Shown here piece after piece: positions 37,300 to 49,919 of a DNA stretch of 64,000 nucleotides. Position 1 is the first letter of the stretch, and every line of letters starts with the position of its first letter. The position numbers and the translations under genes are program-made. The stretch is taken from assembly GCA_948099385.1 (NCBI GenBank), contig CANUEZ040000191.1, forward strand, positions 3,162,001-3,226,000, in the 5' to 3' direction. The notes under the pieces were generated by a model. The model did not search any database. It saw only the letters and a program-made list of their open reading frames with translations, and was not told the DNA's origin. The stretch comes from Fasciola hepatica. Taxonomy: Eukaryota > Platyhelminthes > Trematoda > Plagiorchiida > Fasciolidae.

Positions 37300-40200
37300 T
37301 TGTGGTTTCGGTGTTCGACTGACATTCGTTCACCCCAACCCTTGTTCGTGTCCCCGTGTGGGCTCTGTCCATGTGCAATGCTCTTGCTTCACTTAGCGGA
37401 TCAAACAGCTGTACAGTGCTTCCATAATTTTCAATGGTCAGTTCAGTGTTCAAGCTGCATGGAGAATCATATTATACAAATCTACTCTGCTACTGCTCTA
37501 TTGCATTGTATGAGCAATCTGTGTGGGGATTGTTCATAAGGGAATGCCTTGGTTTTACTTAGGCCCATAAATAGAGAAGTGATGTAACATAGGATTGGAT
37601 CGGTGTGCGAGAATTTGGTTGTTACCGTTCAAAGCGAAAGCGAAAGCCGAATCAAAGTTGGGGATTGTGCTATATCATGTAGTGTATATGTTGAACAAAG
37701 CGTTGAGACCCATATCGGATAGCCTTGTGGTTTGGGTGTTCGACTGACATTCGTTCACTCCAACCCTTGTTCGTGTCCCCGTGTGGGCTCTGTCCATGTG
37801 CAATGCTCATGATTCCCTTAGCGGATCAAACAGCTGTACAGTGCTTCCATCATTTTCAATGGTCAGTTCAGTGTTCAAGCTGCATGGAGAATCATATTAT
37901 ACAAATCTACTCTGCTACTGCTCTATTGCATTGTATGAGCAATCTTTGTGGGGATTGTTCATAAGGGAATGCCTTGGTTTTACTTAGGCCCATAAATAGA
38001 GAAGTGATGGAACATAGGATTGGATCGGTGTGCGAGAATTTGGTTGTTACCGTTCAAAGCCAATAAGAAAGCGGAAGCCAATTTGGGGACTGTGCTATAT
38101 CATGTATTGTATATGTTGAACAAAGCGTTGAGACCCATATCGGATAGCCTTGTGGTTTGGGTGTTCGACTGACAATCGTTAACCCCAACCCTTGTTCGTG
38201 TCCCCGTGTGGGCTCTGTCCATGTGCAATGCTCTTGCTTCACTTAGCGGATCAAACAGCTGTACAGTGCTTCCATAATTTTCAATGGTCAGTTCAGTGTT
38301 CAAGCTGCATGGAGAATCATATTATACAAATCTACTCTGCTACTGCTCTATTGCATTGTAAGAGCAATCTGTGTGGGGATTGTTCATAAGGGAATGCCTT
38401 GGTTTTACTTAGGCCCATAAATAGAGAAGTGATGGAACATAGGATTGGATCGGTGTGCGAGAATTTGGTTGTTACCGTTCAAAGCCAATAAGAAAGCGGA
38501 AGCCAATTTGGGGATTGTGCTATATCATGTATTGTATATGTTGAACAAAGCGTTGAGACCCATATCGGATAGCCTTGTGGTTTGGGTGTTCGACTGACAT
38601 TCGTTGACTCCAACCCTTGTTCGTGTCCCTGTGTGGGCTCTGTCCATGTGCAATGCTCATGATTCCCTTAGCGGATCAAACAGCTATACAGTGCTTCCAT
38701 CATTTTCAATGGTCAGTTCAGTGTTCAAGCTGCATGGAGAATCATATTATACAAATCTACTCTGCTACTGCTCTATTGCATTGTATGAGCAATCTGTGTG
38801 GGGATTGTTCATAAGGGAATGCCTTGGTTTTACTTAGGCCCATAAATAGAGAAGTGATGGAACATAGGATTGGATCGGTGTGCGAGAATTTGATTGTTAC
38901 CTTTAAAAGCCAAAGTGAAAGCCGAATCCAATTTGGGGATTTTGCTATATCATGTAGTGTAAATGTTGATGAACGCGTTGAGACCCATATCGGATAGCCT
39001 TGTGGTTTGGGTGTTCGACTGACAATCGTTCACCCAAACCCTTGTTCGTGTCCCCGTGTGGGCTCTGTCCATGTGCAATGCTCATGATTCCCTTAGCGGA
39101 TCAACCAGCTCTACAGTGCTTCCATAATTTTCAATGGTCAGTTCAGTGTTCAAGCTGCATGGAGAATCATATTATACAAATCTACTCTGCTACTGCTCTA
39201 TTGCATTGTATGAGCAATCTGTGTGGGGATTGTTCATAAGGGAATTCCTTGGTTTTACTTAGGCCCATAAATAGAGAAGTGATGGAACATAGGATTGGAT
39301 CGGTGTGCGAGAATTTGGTTGTTACCGTTCAAAGCGAAAGCGAAAGCCGAATCAAAGTTGGGGATTGTGCTATATCATGTATTGTATATGTTGAACAAAG
39401 CGTTGAGACCCATATCGGATAGCCTTGTGGTTTCGGTGTTCGACTGACAATCGTTCACCCCAACCCTTGTTCGTGTCCCCGTGTGGGCTCTGGCCATGTG
39501 CAATGCTCATGATTCCCTTAGCGCATCAAACAGCTGTACAGTGCTTCCATCATTTCCAATGGTCAGTTCAGTGTTCAAGCTGCATGGAGAATCATATTAT
39601 ACAAATCTACTCTGCTATGCTCTATTGCGTTGCATGAGCAATCTGTGTGGGGATTGTTCATAAGGGAATGCCTTGGTTTTACTTAGGCCCATAAATAGAG
39701 AAGTGATGGAACATAGGATTGGATCGGTGTGCGAGAATTTGATTGTTACCGTTCGAAGCCAAAGCGAAAGCCGAATCCAATTTGGGGATTGTGCTATATC
39801 ATGTAGTGTATATGTTGAACAAAGCGTTGAGACCCATATCGGATAGCCTTGTGGTTTGGGTGTTCGACTGACAATCGTTAACCCCGACCCTTGTTCGTGT
39901 CCCCGTGTGGGCTCTGTCCATGTGCAATGCTCATGATTCCCTTAGCGGATCAAACAGCTATACAGTGCTTCCATAAGTTTCAATGGTCAGTTCAGTGTTC
40001 AAGCTGCATGGAGAATCATATTATACAAATCTACTCTGCTACTGCTCTATTGCATTGTATGAGCAATCTGTGTGGGGATTGTTCATAAGGGAATGCCTTG
40101 GTTTTACTTAGGCCCATAAATAGAGAAGTGATGGAACATAGGATTGGATCGGTGTGCGAGAATTTGATTGTTACTTTTAAAAGCCAAAGTGAAAGCCGAA

Positions 40201-41850
40201 TCCAATTTGGGGATTTTGCTATATCATGTAGTGTATATGTTGATGAACGCGTTGAGACCCATATCGGATAGCCTTGTGGTTTGGGTTTTCGACTGGCAAT
40301 CGTTCACCCCGACCCTTGTTAGTGTCCCCGTGTGGGCTCTGTCCATGTGCAATGCTCATGATTCCTTTAGCGGATCAAACAGCTGTACAGTGCTTCCATC
40401 ATTTTCAATGGTCAGTTCAGTGTTCAAGCTGCATGGAGAATCATATTATACAAATCTACTCTGCTACTGCTCTATTGCATTGTATGAGCAATCTGTGTGG
40501 GGATTGTTCATAAGGGAATGCCTTGGTTTTACTTAGGCCCATAAATAGAGAAGTGATGGAACATAGGATTGGATCGGTGTGCGAGAATTTGATTGTTACC
40601 GTTCAAAGCGAAAGCGAAAGCCGAATCCAATTTGGGGATTGTGCTATATCATGTATTGTATATGTTGAACAAAGCGTTGAGACCCATATCGGATAGCCTT
40701 GTGGTTTCGGTGTTCGACTGACAATCGTTCACCCAAACCCTTGTTCGTGTCCCCGTGTGGGCTCTGTCCATGTGCAATGCTCATGATTCCCTTAGCGGAT
40801 CAAACAGCTGTACAGTGCTTCCATAATTTTCAATGGTCAGTTCAGTGTTCAAGCTGCATGGAGAATCATATTATACAAATCTACTCTGCTACTGCTCTAT
40901 TGCATTGTATGAGCAATCTGTGTGGGGATTGTTCATAAGGGAATTCCTTGGTTTTACTTAGGCCCATAAATAGAGAAGTGATGGAACATAGGATTGGATC
41001 GGTGTGCGAGAATTTGGTTGTTACCGTTCAAAGCGAAAGCGAAAGCCGAAGCCAATTTGGGGATTGTGCTATATCATGTATTGTATATGTTGAACAAAGC
41101 GTTGAGACCCATATCGGATAGCCTTGTGGTTTCGGTGTTCGACTGACAATCGTTCACCCCAACCCTTGTTCGTGTCCCCGTGTGGGCTCTGTCCATGTGC
41201 AATGCTCATGATTCCCTTAGCGGATCAAACAGCTGTACAGTTCTTCCATCATTTCCAATGGTCAGTTCAGTGTTCAAGCTGCATGGAGAATCATATTATA
41301 CAAATCTACTCTGCTATGCTCTATTGCGTTGCATGAGCAATCTGTGTGGGGATTGTTCATAAGGGAATGCCTTGGTTTTACTTAGGCCCATAAATAGAGA
41401 AGTGATGGAACATAGGATTGGATCGGTGTGCGAGAATTTGATTGTTACCGTTCGAAGCGAAAGCGAAAGCCGAATCCAATTTGGGGATTGTGCTATATCA
41501 TGTATTGTATATGTTGAACAAAGCGTTGAGACCCATATCGGATAGCCTTGTGGTTTCGGTGTTCGACTGACATTCGTTGACTCCAACCCTTGTTCGTGTC
41601 CCCGTGTGGGCTCTGTCCATGTGCAATGCTCATGATTCCCTTAGCGGATCAAACAGCTATACAGTGCTTCCATCATTTTCAATGGTCAGTTCAGTGTTCA
41701 AGCTGCATGGAGAATCATATTATACAAATCTACTCTGCTACTGCTCTATTGCATTGTATGAGCAATCTGTGTGGGGATTGTTCATAAGGGAATGCCTTGG
41801 TTTTACTTAGGCCCATAAATAGAGAAGTGATGGAACATAGGATTGGATCG
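37300..41850 (+). repeat. Irregular monomers with imperfect tetramer spacing (m88-m98)
   Basis: m92 and m96 (39000, 40699) share 'gggaattccttgg', and m93 and m97 (39425, 41124) share a 1-bp deletion 'tctgctatgctc', in both cases 1699 bp apart. m91 and m98 (38575, 41548) share 'cgttgactccaaccc' and 'cagctatacag'. The linkers before m92 and m95 share 'tttaaaagccaaagtg' and 'gttgatgaacgcg'. m88 and m90 carry 'gctcttgcttcac'. The relationships overlap without giving one clean HOR. Confidence 0.78.
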
Positions 41851-43549
41851 GTGCGCGAGAATTTGGTTGTTACCGTTCAAAGCGAAAGCGAAATCCGAAT
41901 CCAATTTGGGGATTGTGCTATATCATGTAGTGTATATGTTGAACAAAGCGTTGAGACCCATATCGGATAGCCTTGTGGTTTGGGTGTTCGACTGACGTTC
42001 GTTCACCCCAACCCTTGTTCGTGTCCCTGTGTGGGCTCTGTCCATGTGCAATGCTCATGATTCCCTTAGCGGATCAAACAGCTGTACAGTGCTTCCATCA
42101 TTTTCAATGGTCAGTTCAGTGTTCAAGCTGCATGGAGAATCATATTATACAAATCTACTCTGCTACTGCTCTATTGCATTGTATGAGCAATCTGTGTGTG
42201 GATTGTTCATAAGGGAATGCCTTGGTTTTACTTAGGCCCATAAATAGAGAAGTGATGGAACATAGGATTGGATCGGTGTGCGAGAATTTGGTTGTTACCG
42301 TTCAAAGCGAAAGCGAAAGCCGAAGCCAATTTGGGGATTGTGCTATATCATGTAGTGTATATGTTGAACAAAGCGTTGAGACCCATATCGGATAGCCTTG
42401 TGGTTTGGGTGTTCGACTGACAATCGTTCACCCCAACCCTTGTTCGTGTCCCCGTGTGGGCTCTGGCCATGTGCAATGCTCATGATTCCCTTAGCGCATC
42501 AAACAGCTGTACAGTGCTTCCATCATTTCCAATGGTCAGTTCAGTGTTCAAGCTGCATGGAGAATCATATTATACAAATCTACTCTGCTATGCTCTATTG
42601 CGTTGCATGAGCAATCTGTGTGGGGATTGTTCATAAGGGAATGCCTTGGTTTTACTTAGGCCCATAAATAGAGAAGTGATGGAACATAGGATTGGATCGG
42701 TGTGCGAGAATTTGATTGTGACCGTTCAAAGCGAAATCGAAAGCCGAATCCAATTTGGGGATTGTGCTATATCATGTATTGTATATGTTGAACAAAGCGT
42801 TGAGACCCATATCGGATAGCCTTGTGGTTTCGGTGTTCGACTGACAATCGTTCACCCAAACCCTTGTTCGTGTCCCCGTGTGGGCTCTGTCCATGTGCAA
42901 TGCTCATGATTCCCTTAGCGGATCAAACAGCTGTACAGTGCTCCCATCATTTTCAATGGTCAGTTCAGTGTTCAAGCTGCATTGAGAATCATATTATACA
43001 AATCTACTCTGCTACTGCTCTATTGCATTGTATGAGCAATCAGTGTGTGGATTGTTCATAAGGGAATGCCTTGGTTTTACTTAGGCCCATAAATAGAGAA
43101 GTGATGGAACATAGGATTGGATCGGTGTGCGAGAATTTGGTTGTTACCGTTCAAAGCGAAAGCGAAAGCCGAATCCAATTTGGGGATTGTGCTATATCAT
43201 GTATTGTATATGTTGAACAAAGCGTTGAGACCCATATCGGATAGCCTTGTGGTTTGGGTGTTCGACTGACGTTCGTTCACCCCAACCCTTGTTCGTGTCC
43301 CTGTGTGGGCTCTGTCCATGTGCAATGCTCATGATTCCCTTAGCGGATCAAACAGCTCTACAGTGCTTCCATAATTTTCAATGGTCAGTTCAGTGTTCAA
43401 GCTGCATTGAGAATCATATTATACAAATCTACTCTGCTACTGCTCTATTGCATTGTATGAGCAATCTGTGTGGGGATTGTTCATAAGGGAATGCCTTGGT
43501 TTTACTTAGGCCCATAAATAGAGAAGTGATGGAACATAGGATTGGATCG
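41851..43549 (+). repeat. Tetramer HOR copy 1 (1699 bp, m99-m102)
   Basis: Anchors are 41973, 42398, 42822 and 43247. Diagnostic alleles are 'gtgcgcgagaat' with 'gaaatccgaatcc' upstream, 'actgacgttcg' with 'gtccctgtgtgg' (first and fourth), 'gctctggccatg' with 'agcgcatc' and the 1-bp deletion 'gctatgctc' (second), and 'gcattgagaatc' with 'gcaatcagtgtg' (third). The unit is 1699 bp because the second monomer is one base short. Confidence 0.88.
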
Positions 43550-45248
43550 GTGCGCGAGAATTTGGTTGTTACCGTTCAAAGCGAAAGCGAAATCCGAATC
43601 CAAGTTGGGGATTGTGCTATATCATGTATTGTATATGTTGAACAAAGCGTTGAGACCCATATCGGATAGCCTTGTGGTTTGGGTGTTCGACTGACGTTCG
43701 TTCACCCCAACCCTTGTTCGTGTCCCTGTGTGGGCTCTGTCCATGTGCAATGCTCATGATTCCCTTAGCGGATCAAACAGCTGTACAGTGCTTCCATCAT
43801 TTTCAATGGTCAGTTCAGTGTTCAAGCTGCATGGAGAATCATATTATACAAATCTACTCTGCTACTGCTCTATTGCATTGTATGAGCAATCTGTGTGTGG
43901 ATTGTTCATAAGGGAATGCCTTGGTTTTACTTAGGCCCATAAATAGAGAAGTGATGGAACATAGGATTGGATCGATGTGCGAGAATTTGGTTGTTACCGT
44001 TCAAAGCGAAAGCGAAAGCCGAAGCCAATTTGGGGATTGTGCTATATCATGTATTGTATATGTTGAACAAAGCGTTGAGACCCATATCGGATAGCCTTGT
44101 GGTTTGGGTGTTCGACTGACAATCGTTCACCCCAACCCTTGTTCGTGTCCCCGTGTGGGCTCTGGCCATGTGCAATGCTCATGATTCCCTTAGCGCATCA
44201 AACAGCTCTACAGTGCTTCCATCATTTTCAATGGTCAGTTCAGTGTTCAAGCTGCATGGAGAATCATATTATACAAATCTACTCTGCTATGCTCTATTGC
44301 GTTGCATGAGCAATCTGTGTGGGGATTGTTCATAAGGGAATGCCTTGGTTTTACTTAGGCCCATAAATAGAGAAGTGATGGAACATAGGATTGGATCGGT
44401 GTGCGAGAATTTGATTATTACCGTTCAAAGCGAAATCGAAAGCCGAATCCAATTTGGGGATTGTGCTATATCATGTATTGTATATGTTGAACAAAGCGTT
44501 GAGACCCATATCGGATAGCCTTGTGGTTTCGGTGTTCGACTGACAATCGTTCACCCAAACCCTTGTTCGTGTCCCCGTGTGGGCTCTGTCCATGTGCAAT
44601 GCTCATGATTCCCTTATCGGATCAAACAGCTGTACAGTGCTTCCATCATTTTCAATGGTCAGTTCAGTGTTCAAGCTGCATTGAGAATCATATTATACAA
44701 ATCTACTCTGCTACTGCTCTATTGCATTGTATGAGCAATCAGTGTGTGGATTGTTCATAAGGGAATGCCTTGGTTTTACTTAGGCCCATAAATAGAGAAG
44801 TGATGGAACATAGGATTGGATCGGTGTGCGAGAATTTGGTTGTTACCGTTCAAAGCGAAAGCGAAAGCCGAATCCAATTTGGGGATTATGCTATATCATG
44901 TATTGTATATGTTGAACAAAGCGTTGAGACCCATATCGGATAGCTATGTGGTTTCGGTGTTCGACTGACGTTCGTTCACCCCAACCCTTGTTCGTGTCCC
45001 TTTGTGGGCTCTGTCCATGTGCAATGCTCATGATTCCCTTAGCGGATCAAACAGCTGTACAGTGCTTCCATCATTTTCAATGGTCAGTTCAGTGTTCAAG
45101 CTGCATGGAGAATCATATTATACAAATCTACTCTGCTACTGCTCTATTGCATTGTATGAGCAATCTGTGTGGGGATTGTTCATAAGGGAATGCCTTAGTT
45201 TTACTTAGGCCCATAAATAGAGAAGTGATGGAACATAGGATTGGATCG
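43550..45248 (+). repeat. Tetramer HOR copy 2 (1699 bp, m103-m106)
   Basis: Anchors are 43672, 44097, 44521 and 44946, each 1699 bp after the matching monomer of copy 1 and with the same alleles. Differences seen include 'ctctacag' for 'ctgtacag' in the second monomer, 'gcttatcggatc' in the third, and 'tccctttgtggg' in the fourth. Homology fades after this, although m107 (45371) still resembles the second monomer without its deletion. Confidence 0.86.
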
Positions 45249-48200
45249 GTGTGCGAGAATTTGGTTGTTACCGTTCAAAGCGAAAGCGAAAGCCGAATCC
45301 AATTTGGGGATTGTGCTATATCATGTATTGTATATGTTGAACAAAGCTTTGAGACCCATATCGGATAGCCTTGTGGTTTGGGTGTTCGACTGACAATCGT
45401 TCACCCCAACCCTTGTTCGTGTCCCCGTGTGGGCTCTGGCCATGTGCAATGCTCATGATTCCCTTAGCGCATCAAACAGCTGTACAGTGCTTCCATCATT
45501 TTCAATGGTCAGTTCAGTGTTCAAGCTGCATGGAGAATCATATTATACAAATCTACTCTGCTACTGCTCTATTGCGTTGCATGAGCAATCTGTGTGGGGA
45601 TTGTTCATAAGGGAATGCCTTGGTTTTACTTAGGCCCATAAATAGAGAAGTGATGGAACATAGGATTGGATCGGTGTGCGAGAATTTGATTGTTACCGTT
45701 CAAAGCGAAAGCGAAGGCCGAATCCAATTTGGGGATTGTGCTATATCATGTAGTGTATATGTTGAACAAAGCGTTCAGACCCATATCGGATAGCCTTGTG
45801 GTTTGGGTGTTCGACTGACATTCGTTCACCCAAACCCTTGTTCGTGTCCCCGTGTGGGCTCTGTCCATGTGCAATGCTCATGATTCCCTTAGCGGATCAA
45901 ACAGCTGTACAGTGCTTCCATCATTTTCATTTGTCAGTTCAGTGTTCAAGCTGCATGGAGAATCATATTATACAAATCTACTCTGCTACTGCTCTATTGC
46001 ATTGTATGAGCAATCTGTGTGGGGATTGTTCATAAGGGAATGCCTTGGTTTTACTTAGGCCCATAAATAGAGAAGTGATGCAACATAGGATTGGATCGGT
46101 GTGCGAGAATTTGGTTGTTACCGTTCAAAGCGAAAGCGAAAGCCGAATCCAATTTGGGGATTGTGCTATATCATGTATTGTATATGTTGAACAAAGCGTT
46201 GAGACCCATATCGGATAGCCTTGTGGTTTGGGTGTTCGACTGACAATCGTTCACCCCAACCCTTGTTCGTGTCCCCGTGTGGGCTCTGTCCATGTGCAAT
46301 GCTCATGATTCCCTTAGCGCATCAAACAGCTGTACAGTGCTTCCATCATTTCCAATGGTCAGTTCAGTGTTCAAGCTGCATGGAGAATCATATTATACAA
46401 ATCTACTCTGCTACTGCTCTATTGCGTTGCATGAGCAATCTGTGTGGGGATTGTTCATAAGGGAATGCCTTGGTTTTACTTAGGCCCATAAATAGAGAAG
46501 TGATGGAACATAGGATTGGATCGGTGTGCGAGAATTTGATTGTTACCGTTCAAAGCGAAAGCGAAGGCCGAATCCAATTTGGGGATTGTGCTATATCATG
46601 TAGTGTATATGTTGAACAAAGCGTTGAGACCCATATCGGATAGCCTTGTGGTTTCGGTGTTCGACTGACAATCGTTCACCCCAACCCTTGTTCGTGTCCC
46701 CGTGTGGGCTCTGTCCATGTGCAATGCTCATGATTCCCTTAGCGGATCAAACAGCTGTACAGTGCTTCCATCATTTTCAATGGTCAGTTCAGTGTTCAAG
46801 CTGCATGGAGAATCATATTATACAAATCTACTCTGCTACTGCTCTATTGCATTGTATGAGCAATCTGTGTGGGGATTGTTCATAAGGGAATGCCTTGGTT
46901 TTACTTAGGCCCATAAATAGAGAAGTGATGCAACATAGGATTGGATCGGTGTGCGAGAATTTGGTTGTTACCTTTCAAAGCGAAAGCGAAAGCCGAATCC
47001 AATTTGGGGATTGTGCTATATCATGTATTGTATACGTTGAACAAAGCGTTGAGACCCATATCGGATAGCCTTGTGGTTTGGGTGTTCGACTGACAATCGT
47101 TCACCCCAACCCTTGTTCGTGTCCCCGTGTGGGCTCTGTCCATGTGCAATGCTCATGATTCCCTTAGCGGATCAAACAGCTGTACAGTTCTTTTCATCAT
47201 TTTAATGGTCAGTTCAGTGTTCAAGCTGCATGGAGAATCATATTATACAAATCTACTCTGCTACTGCTCTATTGCCTTGTATGAGCAATCTGTGTGGGGA
47301 TTGTTCATAAGGGAATGCCTTGGTTTTACTTAGGCCCATAAATAGAGAAGTGATGGAACATAGGATTGGATCGGTGTGCGAGAATTTGGTTGTTACCGTT
47401 CAAAGCGAAAGCGAAAGCCGAATCCAATTTGGGGATTGTGCTATATCATGTATTGTATATGTTGAACAAAGCGTTGAGACCCATATCGGATAGCCTTGTG
47501 GTTTGGGTGTTCGACTGACAATCGTTCACCCCAACCCTTGTTCGTGTCCTCGTGTGGGCTCTGTCCATGTGCAATGCTCATGATTCCCTTAGTGGATCAA
47601 ACAGCTGTACAGTGCTTCCATCATTTTCAATGGTCAGTTCAGTGTTCAAGCTGCATGGAGAATCATATTATACAAATCTACTCTGCTACTGCTCTATTGC
47701 ATTGTATGAGCAATCTGTGTGGGGATTGTTCATAAGGGATTGCCTTGGTTTTACTTAGGCCCATAAATAGAGAAGTGATGGAACATAGGATTGGATCGGT
47801 GTGCGAGAATTTGGTTGTTACCGTTCAAAGCAAAAGCGAAATCCGAATCCAATTTGGGGATTGTGCTATATCATGTAGTGTATATGTTGAACAAAGCGTT
47901 GAGACCCATATCGGATAGCCTTGTGGTTTGGGTGTTCGACTGACAATCGTTCACCCCAACCCTTGTTCGTGTCCCCGTGTGGGCTCTGTCCATGTGCAAT
48001 GCTCATGATTCCCTTAGCGGATCAAACAGCTGTACAGTGCTTCCATCATTTTCAATGGTCAGTTCAGTGTTCAAGCTGCATGGAGAATCATATTATACAA
48101 ATCTACTCTGCTACTGCTCTATTGCATTGTATGAGCAATCTGTGTGGCGATTGTTCATAAGGGAATGCCTTGGTTTTACTTAGGCCCATAAATAGAGAAG

Positions 48201-48770
48201 TGATGGAAAATAGGATTGGATCGGTGTGCGAGAATTTGGTTGTTACCTTTCAAAGCCAAAGCGAAAGCCGAATCCAACTTGGGGATTGTGCTATATCATG
48301 TAGTGTATATGTTGAACAAAGCGTTGAGACCCATATCGGATAGCCTTGTGGTTTGGGTGTTCGACTGACAATCGTTCACTCCAACCCTTGTTCGTGTCCC
48401 CGTGTGGGCTCTGTCCATGTGCAATGCTCATGATTCCCTTAGCGGATCAAACAGCTGTACAGTGCTTCCATCATTTTCAATGGTCAGTTCAGTGTTCAAG
48501 CTGCATGGAGAATCATATTATACAAATCTACTCTGCTACTGCTCTATTGCATTGTATGAGCAATCTGTGTGGGGATTGTTCATAAGGGAATGCCTTGGTT
48601 TTACTTAGGCCCATAAATAGAGAAGTGATGGAACATAGGATTGGATCGCTGTGCGAGAATTTGGTTGTTACCGTTCAAAGCGAAAGCGAAAGCCGAATCC
48701 AATTTGGGGATTGTGCTATATCATGTAGTGTATATGTTGAACAAAGCGTTGAGACCCATATCGGATAGCC
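45249..48770 (+). repeat. Irregular monomers (m107-m114)
   Basis: Spacing is a perfect 425 bp. m107 and m109 (45371, 46221) share 'agcgcatc' and 'tattgcgttgcatg', both found in the tetramer's second monomer, and are 850 bp apart. m108 (45796) has 'cattttcatttgtcag', an allele that returns at 55-59 kb. m111 (47071) has a compensated change, 'gttcttttcatcatttta', in which small shifts cancel. Nothing other than satellite is present. Confidence 0.85.
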
Positions 48771-49618
48771 TTGTGGTTTGGGTTTTCGACTGACGTTCGT
48801 TCACCCCAACCCTTGTTCGTGTCCCCGTGTGGGCTCTGTCCATGTGCAATGCTCATGATTCCCTTAGCGGATCAAACAGCTGTACAGTGCTTCCATCATT
48901 TTCAATGGTCAGTTCAGTGTTCAAGCTACATGGAGAATCATATTATACAAATCTAATCTGCTACTGCTCTATTGCATTGTATGAGCAATCTGTGTGGGGA
49001 TTGTGCATAAGGGAATGCCTTGGTTTTACTTAGCCCATAAATAGAGAAGTGATGGAACATAGGATTGGATCGGTGTGCGAGAATTTGGTTGTTACCGTTC
49101 AAAGCGAAAGCGAAAGCCGAATCCAATTTGGGGATTGTGCTATATCATGTATTGTATATGTTGAACAAAGCGTTGAGACCCATATCGGATAGCCTTGTGG
49201 TTTGGGTGTTCGACTGACAATCGTTCACCCCAACCCTTGTTCGTGTCCCCGTGTGGGCTCTGTCCATGTGCAATGCTCATGATTCCCTTAGCGGATCAAA
49301 CAGCTGTACAGTGCTTCCATCATTTTCAATGGTCAGTTCAGTGTTCAAGCTGCATGGAGAATCATATTATACAAATCTAATCTGCTACTGCTCTATTGCA
49401 TTGTATGAGCAATCTGTGTGGGGATTGTTCATAAGGGAATGCCTTGGTTTTACTTAGCCCATAAATAGAGAAGTGATGGAACATAGGATTGGATCGGTGT
49501 GCGAGAATTTGGTTGTTACCGTTCAAAGCGAAAGCGAAAGCCGAATCCAATTTGGGGATTGTGCTATATCATGTATTGTATATGTTGAACAAAGCGTTGA
49601 GACCCATATCGGATAGCC
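48771..49618 (+). repeat. Tandem pair of 424-bp monomers sharing one deletion (m115-m116)
   Basis: Both monomers lack one G in 'cttagcccataaatag' (near 49034 and 49457; elsewhere 'cttaggcccataaatag') and both read 'aaatctaatctgc' where most read 'aaatctactctgc'. Two adjacent units sharing two derived changes point to a single-monomer tandem duplication. m115 has a private 'caagctacatgg' and 'attgtgcataag', so the pair has since diverged slightly. Confidence 0.85.
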
Positions 49619-49675
49619 TTGTGGTTTGGGTGTTCGACTGACATTCGTTCACCCCAACCCTTGTTCGTGTCCCCG

Positions 49676-49919
49676 TGTGGGCTCTGTCCATGTGCAATGC
49701 TCATGATTCCCTTAGCGGATCAAACAGCTGTACAGTGCTTCCATCATTTTCAATGGTCAGTTCAGTGTTCAAGCTGCATGGAGAATCATATTATACAAAT
49801 CTACTCTGCTACTGCTCTATTGCATTGTATGAGCAATCTGTGTGGGGATTGTTCATAAGGGAATGCCTTGGTTTTACTTAGGCCCATAAATAGAGAAGTG
49901 ATGGAACATAGGATTGGAT
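49676..49919 (+). other. Conserved, CpG-poor core of the monomer (example copy)
   Basis: This 244-bp stretch contains a single CpG (49716, in 'tagcggatc'), where about 12 would be expected at 44% GC. It is rich in TG and CA, for example 'gtccatgtgcaatgctcatg'. Across the array it is the best conserved part: most monomers differ from each other here at only a few recurrent sites. Confidence 0.8.
49728..49735. other. 8-bp perfect palindrome CTGTACAG (example copy)
   Basis: CTGTACAG is its own reverse complement and is present in most monomers at the same place. Derived monomers break it as CTCTACAG, CTATACAG, AGTACAG or TTGTACAA; the last is itself palindromic over its central bases. Whether any protein binds here is unknown. 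Confidence 0.6.
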
